Shown piece by piece: positions 56,636 to 64,000 of a stretch of DNA of 64,000 bases. The notes under the pieces are model-generated. The model did not search any database. It was not told where the DNA came from and saw nothing but the letters and a program-made list of their open reading frames with translations. The DNA lies in the NCBI GenBank assembly GCA_008711295.1, contig VUYV01000192.1, forward strand, positions 1,390,269 to 1,454,268, written 5' to 3'. The translations under genes and the position numbers were made by a program. This DNA comes from Anarhynchus alexandrinus (lineage: Eukaryota; Chordata; Aves; Charadriiformes; Charadriidae). The number at the start of each line of letters is the position of its first letter. The first letter of the stretch is position 1.

Positions 56636-57001
56636 TAGCTTAGAGAAATAAAGAGAAGTGTTGGAGGTAATTAATACTTGAGACGAAATAATGTAAAGGA
56701 GAAGAAAGACTTATTTAAGGTTGGCCAAGTGCAATGTACTACAAGAGGTAATGGCTTTAAATTAAAGAAGGGCAAGTTTAGATTAGATAGCGAGAAAAAA
56801 CTTTCCAACAGGAACAGTAATTCAACAGCGTAGCAGTCTGAAGAGCGAAGCAGCGCAAGCGTTATCAACAGACACATTCCAGCCGACGCCAGCTAGCACT
56901 CTCAGAGGGAAAATACCTGGGATAAACCGCAAGAGATCCTGGTGATTTGACTCAACAATCTATAAAGATCATTCCAAACCCAACATCTATGATCCTGTGA
57001 T
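56636..57001 (+). mobile_element. Old CR1 LINE 3' fragment, plus orientation
   Basis: The segment reads caagaggtaatggctttaaa, ttaaagaagggcaagtttag and attagatag, then a degenerate part, and ends ctatgatcctgtgatt. This follows the CR1 block ACAAGGGGTAACGGCTTCAAACT and GGGTAGATTTAGATTAGATA, and ends in worn terminal octamers. It is much more diverged than the copies at 37.9 and 43.0 kb and so was probably inserted earlier. The 5' limit is uncertain. Confidence 0.8.
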
Positions 57002-60000
57002 TAACACACACATCACCTATTAATCTTACATGTTCCAATGGCTACCACTTCCCATTTAAAGCATACCCACCTGACATAGATGGATGGTGGATTGTAGAAC
57101 CATAATGTAGCCCTACAATGGATTATTGGTCTGATCCTCCCCTCAGCCATGCATCACGTCTCACCTCATATATGTTATTCCCTATACGGTAAATTTTCAA
57201 AGACCGTCCCCCTCCCCCAGAAAAGCCAGATGCAAGAACCGAGTTGGAAAAGTTAAAAAGTGTTTCAGGTATTGATTTAGCAGTGTGTTCAGCTGACCAC
57301 AGTTTGTAAATGTGCTGAAATGTTTCAAAATGAAAATGATTGGATCTTCTAATGACATGGCATCAGCTCCTATTTTATGAGTTTATTTGCCACAATCTTT
57401 ATAATTCTGAAAGATTCATATTTCCTTCCTCAATCTCATAATTTTCCTTCAGCCTACAGTATCATCTCTTCACCTTTTATTTGTTTGCAAGGGCAGTTGT
57501 TCAACTGAATTTCAGAAAAGATTTGATGGCTTCTGGCAGGGAAGAGAAACTACAAGATGTTGCATAGTCTGAGAGAGGAAACAGCATAGGATCTCATCTA
57601 TCACACAGTATACCAAGTAATTAGCAGAAGCATTGTTTCACTCTGATTAAAACCATATTCCTCACAGCACAGTTGCTCTGCTGTCCATGTCTCTGAGCCC
57701 AGACATTCCCTCAAGATTAAAACTTCCCAGAAAAGTACGGGGAAGTTGAAGACGTTCCACAGGAAACTAGTATCTGACTCAGAAAGTACAGTGGCTGTGC
57801 TCAGTGAGGGCGTCAGTGGGGCAAAGAACTGCAGGATTAGGGCCAGATCAGCTGTGACATTTACGTGCTTAGCCACCACTGAAATCTGAGAGACACTGAC
57901 CCATCCTGGGCTAAAAAGACACAGTCAGAAACACAGCCATGAAATTAGGGCTCCTGGGTTTTCTTCCCAGCTTCACTATTGATTACCCTCAAGGTTGTGT
58001 GCATAATAGCAGTTCAGTGCAGCCTTGCAAGGGTTAATTTACAGACTTTGAACCGGTTGACTTTAGGCTAGGTTATGCCTCCCCTGCAGCTGTGAGATGA
58101 GGTAGAATGAAGCCTTAAAGGGTTTGCCTGGGGGACCTGGGAGCAAGGTTTGCAGCCTTGGCTCTCAGCTGAGGGCTGAAACTCGAGCTAGCTCCAGAAC
58201 CACCAAGTTTCCCAGGGGCTAATGGCGCCTGCTGACAGTGGAGGTTGGATCTCTGAAGCAGCTAGTAACAAAATCATCAGCTAGCAACAAAAACCTAAGC
58301 TTCTGATAGCCACCCATCCTCCAGCGCTTTCTCAGTGGTCGCATAAGTCATCACACAGGCAACGTCTGTGTCATGTCTTTCTCCTCACAAGCTGTCCCCC
58401 GTGGCCATTATGGGCGCAGACTCCCCACTTTCGGGCAGGGTTCTGCAACGGGGCAGAGGGGTCTGCCTCGCACTGAGCTCTGATGGGAAGAGTTAGAGTT
58501 TGCTTTACGAGAAAAATTCTGCTCAAAAAGTTAACAACATGAAAAACTTTACATTGCCAGAAAAGCAAGCAAAAATTATGCTTTACTACTATTATATTTC
58601 CCTGGGTAACTCTAATTTTGCTTGCTATTGTACATACATTACTATATGGCCTTATATGAATGGCCTCACAGATACAACTAAGTACATATGGCCTACAAAT
58701 CCATATCCACCCTAAGTCTGGGGTGGATAAAGAAACAATATGAAGACTGGACGTTCAAGTGATAAACGTTAAACTCAGCATAGAAAGAAGATTATCTCTG
58801 TAATCGTTCATATGTACTTTTCCTACATAACATCCTATTATTATGTATAGATATAAGAAGTTTGGAGGGTAAGTGGTCAAATAATATTCTGCTATTTTGC
58901 AGCCATAGTATTCTCTTAACATAGGTTTTAGAAGTGGCATCTATAAATCACTCGTATCCTCAAAAAAGTTGCCAAATACATAGTCAAAAATAGTTCGTCC
59001 TCATGTATCTATCACCCAGTCTTCTCACTTCTCTGCTTACCAGATCTAGATATGGTTTCCAACACCGAAAGGTTTGGGTAATATATCTAGTGATATTCAT
59101 CAGACCAAAAGATTAGTGGCAGAAAATTGTCCAGGGTTCAACAGCAGCACTTAATCTTATAGCTGTGAGGTAAGGTTCTCCCACCCTCCTCTCAACAGGT
59201 TAATTCATGAAGGTTTATTGATGGCCGCGGTGACAGTAGGCTCAGAAGAGGCAATACAATAAAAAGGGACTCTAAAGAGGAAATTTAAGAGAAAAGGAAG
59301 AGAAAACCACTGATCTATTATGCAGAACTTCAGATAGACCCAGGTCTAGTTGAATGGAATTCAGTTTGCAAAAAGAAAAATTGAATGAAGTTGAGTAAAA
59401 AGTAAGTTTCATTTCTGCAAAGAAACTCACGAACCACTGCAACTGGCCAAGAATATCTCAACATGGCACCTCATCACATGTCTTTGCCAAAGAAATTGTT
59501 GCCTTTACAACTTTCATTGCCTTAGAGCAGGTGTCACGTTCTGCCCCAGCCCTGTCACTCTCTGTGTGTTGTTTCGCACGCTCCTGTTCATCCTTAGAGC
59601 AACGAGAAGCCTTCACAGAAAAATGAAAGAGAAAAACCCACACCTCTGCCCAGGGAATCAGAAATCGGTGCTAAAGCACAAAATTCTCTCTGTAACTTAA
59701 ATTACCTTTCCTCTGAGGAAAAATTGCTGCACAGAGTCATATTAAATATGGTTGTTTTCAAAGACCACATGACCACACATTTGCCAAAAGTTTAATAGAG
59801 CTAAGTTGGCTATGAAGTATGAGCTGGATATGTGAAGAGGTTTCGGCTCATCAAAGGAATAAGATATTTAGAACAGCTGTCTGACAGGGACAAGGATCCA
59901 AACCCACTTTAAGGTGGCGTTTAATAAATGAATTAGAGAAATTGCAGGATTGACGTATCTGCAGCAAGATCATATTTGGAGAAATAAATTGTTCTTGTAA

Positions 60001-60399
60001 GTCATTGATTTGCTTCCCGGCACCAGTTTCAGTGATGTCTAGCAATGTTACAAGGTGATCTGTGATTTCTAAGTGCCACCACAGTTCAGATTAAAGTTTA
60101 CAGCTAACATGGTCTTCCAGAATAAAAGCTGTATTTGTGGATATATTCCACTTAGACTTTGCCTATAGTTTTTTTTAGTTGTTGTTCCACTGTCTACCTC
60201 GGATGCTAAATGCCTTGCACTGCACGAACGAAAGGTAGGAGTCAAACAAGCATTAGTTGGTGACGTTTCAGGTTTCTTCATAACTACCGCAGCACCCACA
60301 GCCTACACACCACCCCTCGGACCTCCAGCCACCCACCCCACGCTTCCCTGCACCCATGCCCACCAACGACGGCATTCACCCTGTTGCTCCCAACTGGAG
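57002..60399. other. Intergenic, no gene seen
   Basis: The sequence is mostly AT-rich, with a MIR-like piece at 57938-58005. The minus-strand frame at 57601-57879 and the others here are short and featureless. No simple repeat above about 12 bases was noted. Confidence 0.55.
57938..58005 (+). repeat. MIR-like CORE-SINE 5' part
   Basis: The segment atgaaattagggctcctggg, ttttcttcccagcttcacta, ttgattaccctcaaggttgt matches the amniote MIR phrase GAATTAGGACTCCTGGGTTCTATTCCCAGCTCTGCCACTGAC. It is moderately diverged and truncated. Confidence 0.65.
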
Positions 60400-60750
60400 C
60401 CAATGAGACACTTTCTCCATGACTGCGCCGGGCACTGGCTTTGGCTCTTCCTTCCCAGCAAAACGGTGGGAGTGACGAGACACACTTGCCCGCTCTTCCC
60501 GCAGCCCAGTCTGCGTCTGGGAGTAGCGACGCCTGCCCGGAGCCCTGGGGACTTCAGCGGAGCGCAGCGTGGGTGTGCGTGGCTGTCCGCGTGTCCCACA
60601 GAGCGCGGCTCTGGCACTGCAACGGTCTGTAACAAGAGAGGAAAATAAGCAGCAAAACTTATTATTTTTTTACACGAGTGTGACACTTTGCCGCCGCAGC
60701 CGCGCGAGCCCCTGCCACTCGCGTCCCAAGGAGCTGCTTGCAGGAGTCTG
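60400..60750. promoter_or_regulatory. CpG island, orphan
   Basis: About 27 CpGs by hand count lie in some 310 bases (60421-60730), including gcgccggg, agcgcagcgt and ccgccgcagccgcgcgagcc. The flanks are AT-rich. No gene start is recognisable on either strand. A minus-strand frame of 151 codons (60303-60758) spans it and is best explained by GC content. It may be the promoter of a non-coding RNA or of a gene that continues outside the window. Confidence 0.6.
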
Positions 60751-63700
60751 GAGATCAAAGCTCTCCCGCTGCCTTTAGTCCCTCCTCAGGCACCAAAGGC
60801 GTTCACACTCCAGAACAGGTTTCTATGAGCCTTTTATTAACACTGTACATTTCTTGGGTGACTGAAATTACTCAGTTTCTAGCTTGCTGTCTTACAATTC
60901 ACAGGGGCTTATTATTAATGGCCCAGTAAAACAATATACAGCCTGTTGTATCTTAATTCAGTAGTCAGTAATGACCAACTTAGAGAAATCATTTTAGACC
61001 TATGGGTTTTCTAAGGCCTTTTGAAGGTAATGGCAGTAAAATATGCATATATTAATGTTACTCGCAGAAGGCAGAATATAGTGGCAGTATAAGCAATAAT
61101 ACAGCACTGTGTAATAAAAATTGAAAATTCTTTTCCCTAAGTGTAAATATAAAATACCTCTGGGGGACATATCTAAAGGAAGAGTGTTTCAATAACACAT
61201 AGTTAAACTCAAAATTATATTTTTCAAAGCTATCCAAGTATAGTCTAATAAATAAACCATAAAATAAAACAACATTTTACAAGGAAGACTCGTACTGTAT
61301 TTCAAGCTTTTTGCCACTCTTAAAATCATTATTTAATACGGACAGTTTTAGTCACAAAATTTCAAGAGTTTATTCAATATCTTTTATGTGCTTTACAAGG
61401 TTATTAGAGAATTTATTTTCTCTTTCCCTTACAGATTGGAAGGTGGGCAGTGATATATGAGCTTTCACATTTTATTTATTCACCAAACTGTTCCAGATGT
61501 GATCCCATCATTTATCCACTGACACATCAAACCTGCTGCGTGACCTTTACAGTGACCTCTTTACAACATTTGCTTTCATGCTCTTAAAGTTATAGCAGCT
61601 TAACAGCGTTTGCTTCAGTGGGAAGACAAGCGAACTGATATTGGGGGGGGAAGGGGGCTACAATTTAAAAATAATAAAAATTTAATTCTTCTCCTACAAT
61701 ATGAAAACTAAGACCAGGTGGTAAACTAGCCAGTGGAGTTATATTCCCAGAAATGTTTCAATCATATTTTACACCAAACAGTATTTCACTCCATGGACTT
61801 GGAATGTACTGGATTTGCACAGGCTGAATTTAGCAGGCACTAAGTCTTTCTCCACTTCTTGTGATTTGTCACAGCAATAGGCATTCTTGGGGTGATACGC
61901 CTTTCCTTACTACACATCAGCAAATAGAATGAGGGTCCAGCTGCAGTTTTCCTTCTTCAGGGGAAAAAATTGTTTATGGTGCATCCAAAATTTCCGTTAA
62001 CTAGGAACCGTCTGCATCATTATGACCTTAGCGTTATGCAAAGAAAGAATTTTGGCATCATGTCTTGGGGAGGCAGTGAGTACGTGAAAGTATTTCAGGT
62101 ACAGATCATTCGTTCCAGCCAGCTCCCAAAGCCCAGACCTGGCCAGCTGGGACTTTCCAAGTCTGGGGAACTTTTCCTTAGTATTTTTTTGCTTTATGTA
62201 CTTCCACATTTGGGCTGATACCAGCAGTAGACATGCCTCCGTCCTGGTTCACGCAATATTTATGGCCCAAGAGGTAGCAGGGAGTATCAAGAAGCAAGCA
62301 CACATACACACGTATGTACATCCCCCCCCCACACAGAGTCAGAATCCCGGAGAGATCTGGCCAAGGGATGAAGCTTTGATAGCACGAAGAAGATGCTGCA
62401 CGCCTTCTAACTAACAACTCCCCACACTTTAATCTCACTTAGAAAAATTCCCACCGACTTAAGCAGAAGTGTTCAAGTAATGTGTAAGTAAGAAATAAAA
62501 CCTGGGAAAGGCTGTAGTGAGAACTTCTGGATGGCCTCTTGGTTTCCATGTGCTCAGCTCCTAGCTCTACCCACACCCACTGCAGACTCATTTCACAAGA
62601 ATGTCTGAATTTTTGGATTCATATCAAAGCAAAACCTGAATTGTGAGGCACTGAAGAACCCCCCCAAACCTTTTTCCTTGTCCTCTTCTCCCTTCCCTCC
62701 CTCCTCATCACGAAAGTGCAAGAAAAGGTCAGAGAGGTGATTGGGATATATACACCTGACCAGCCCGAGGTACCGGCACCTGAGCCCACACTGCAGGATC
62801 ACCCTGTAAAAAAAAGAGGAGCAGAAGAATCCCTGCAGCTGCCTTTTGGCAAACCCTCCCCAGAGCTACATACAGACACCCATGCTTAACCCAAACACGG
62901 GCTTCTATTCCAGTGGCTTTTAACACAGGCCTAAACACTGAGCTGAAGCTGCGCCTGTAAGATTTACGCGCAAAGTAGAAAGCCAGATTCACTCCTGCCA
63001 CGTTTTTCCCCCCTCTGTAACACAATGTTCTGAACCCGGGTTTTACTTCTTTTTTTTTTCGTAGAAATAATGAGGTTTCAGAGTAAGCTCTTAAACAGCC
63101 GTTTTTTGCAATATTAGTTCATCAATAATGGAAAAATGACATCAAAGAAAACACACTTGTTTCTTTAGGTGTAAATCAAAACACAAAGCAAAGCTGGTAG
63201 AAAAACAATGCATTAACCTCATGTGCTTTGAAAACAGATGAACGGTACAAATAGTAGATCTGAAGATGCCAGCAGGAGAATATTATGAAGCTATCTGGAA
63301 GTACCGCTTCCAGGTTAAGTGATCACAGAAATATTACAGTAACACACCACCACGAAGTGATTAATTCTCAGAAAAAAAAGAAAGGTGCAGCCCTGTTTTG
63401 ATCACTTCTCCAGCTCACAGACTTACATTTCAGCTGGAGTCATACTTTAAATAAACAGAGCTGAGATTTGAAACTTTTTAAATAACACTCAGGAATAAAA
63501 TTCAAGCGAGCTCCCCTGCTCGCTTTCTATCGCTTATCCCTGCTGGCAAAGGAAATGCAACCGTTGGCTTTTGAAAGCCACAAATTTGCAAGGGTCTGGG
63601 GCGTGAGCTGGCAGGAGGCTCAGGCTCCTCGATGTTTGTAATTGAAAAGGACATGAAGTAATGAAGTAATTTCCCTGTCCCTATTCTCCATGTTTATCAG

Positions 63701-64000
63701 AGGCCTGTCTGCAGTGGAGGAAGGGTGACAGGGTAATCTGAGCCTCCACAGAAAACCTGCTTTTTCTCCAAAGTTATTTAGATTTCCATGAGCGCTGGCA
63801 GAATTTTGGAAGGAGTCCAGGCGAATGAAGGAATTTGGCTGCTCTGAAAATATCATACAGGAACTTTAAAAATTGAACTGATTTATGCCCTGTAATGTTT
63901 TCAATACTGTATAAATTAAGTTTGAGTTCCTAGCCTGGATTTCAAGAAGAAATTTTATATGTTATGAGCCATGAAAGGACTAGAGGAAAAAAAATCTTAT
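60751..64000. other. Intergenic, no gene seen to the window end
   Basis: The first kilobase is strongly AT-rich (61.0-61.4 kb). There are short G and C homopolymers (near 61641 and 62323). I looked on the minus strand for exons of IDS, the expected next gene in amniote gene order, and recognised none. Confidence 0.55.

Noticed and set aside
60751..64000. 3' end of IDS on the minus strand
   Set aside because: It is the expected neighbour in amniotes, but no minus-strand block matches the sulfatase C-terminus, so the gene must lie beyond the window.

Overview
The window reads as a stretch of avian nuclear genome. The main evidence is three fragments of CR1 retrotransposon 3' ends, two of them carrying the typical bird terminal repeats (ATTCTATG-type octamers), plus MIR-like CORE-SINE pieces. 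The sequence is CpG-poor with a few sharp CpG islands, and the only gene has its exons separated by kilobases. The species cannot be read from the sequence. Two single N characters (27324 and 52254) mark assembly gaps, and the second sits inside a duplication that looks like an assembly error.

Region 1 (1-21865) is the 3' end of one plus-strand gene, which I call AFF2 (FMR2), an AF4/FMR2-family protein of the super elongation complex type. Bases 1-7441 are intron. The penultimate exon is 7442-7656, followed by a 4.5-kb intron. The last exon opens at 12172 and reaches its TAG stop at 12291-12293. The two exons join in frame through a split codon and together encode the last ~111 residues, most of the C-terminal homology domain. 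A very long 3' UTR probably runs from 12294 to an AATAAA at 21841-21846, about 9.5 kb.

Region 2 (about 21.9-64 kb) is downstream intergenic sequence in which I find no intact gene. It holds: a strong CpG island only ~330 bp past the AFF2 poly(A) signal (22190-22780), with weaker CpG islands at 35.4-35.8, 39.05-39.4 and 60.4-60.75 kb; a decayed protein-coding stretch of 209 codons with two internal TGA stops (30872-31498), source gene not recognised; three CR1 fragments of different ages; MIR-like fragments; microsatellites; and several AT-rich blocks rich in homeodomain-like TAATTA cores that look like candidate conserved non-coding elements. From general knowledge of amniote gene order, IDS would be expected next, but no IDS exon is visible here.

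The best leads are the CpG island abutting the AFF2 3' end, the decayed coding stretch at 31 kb, and the N-split 220-bp tandem duplication at 52 kb. I did not find a convincing new multi-gene system.
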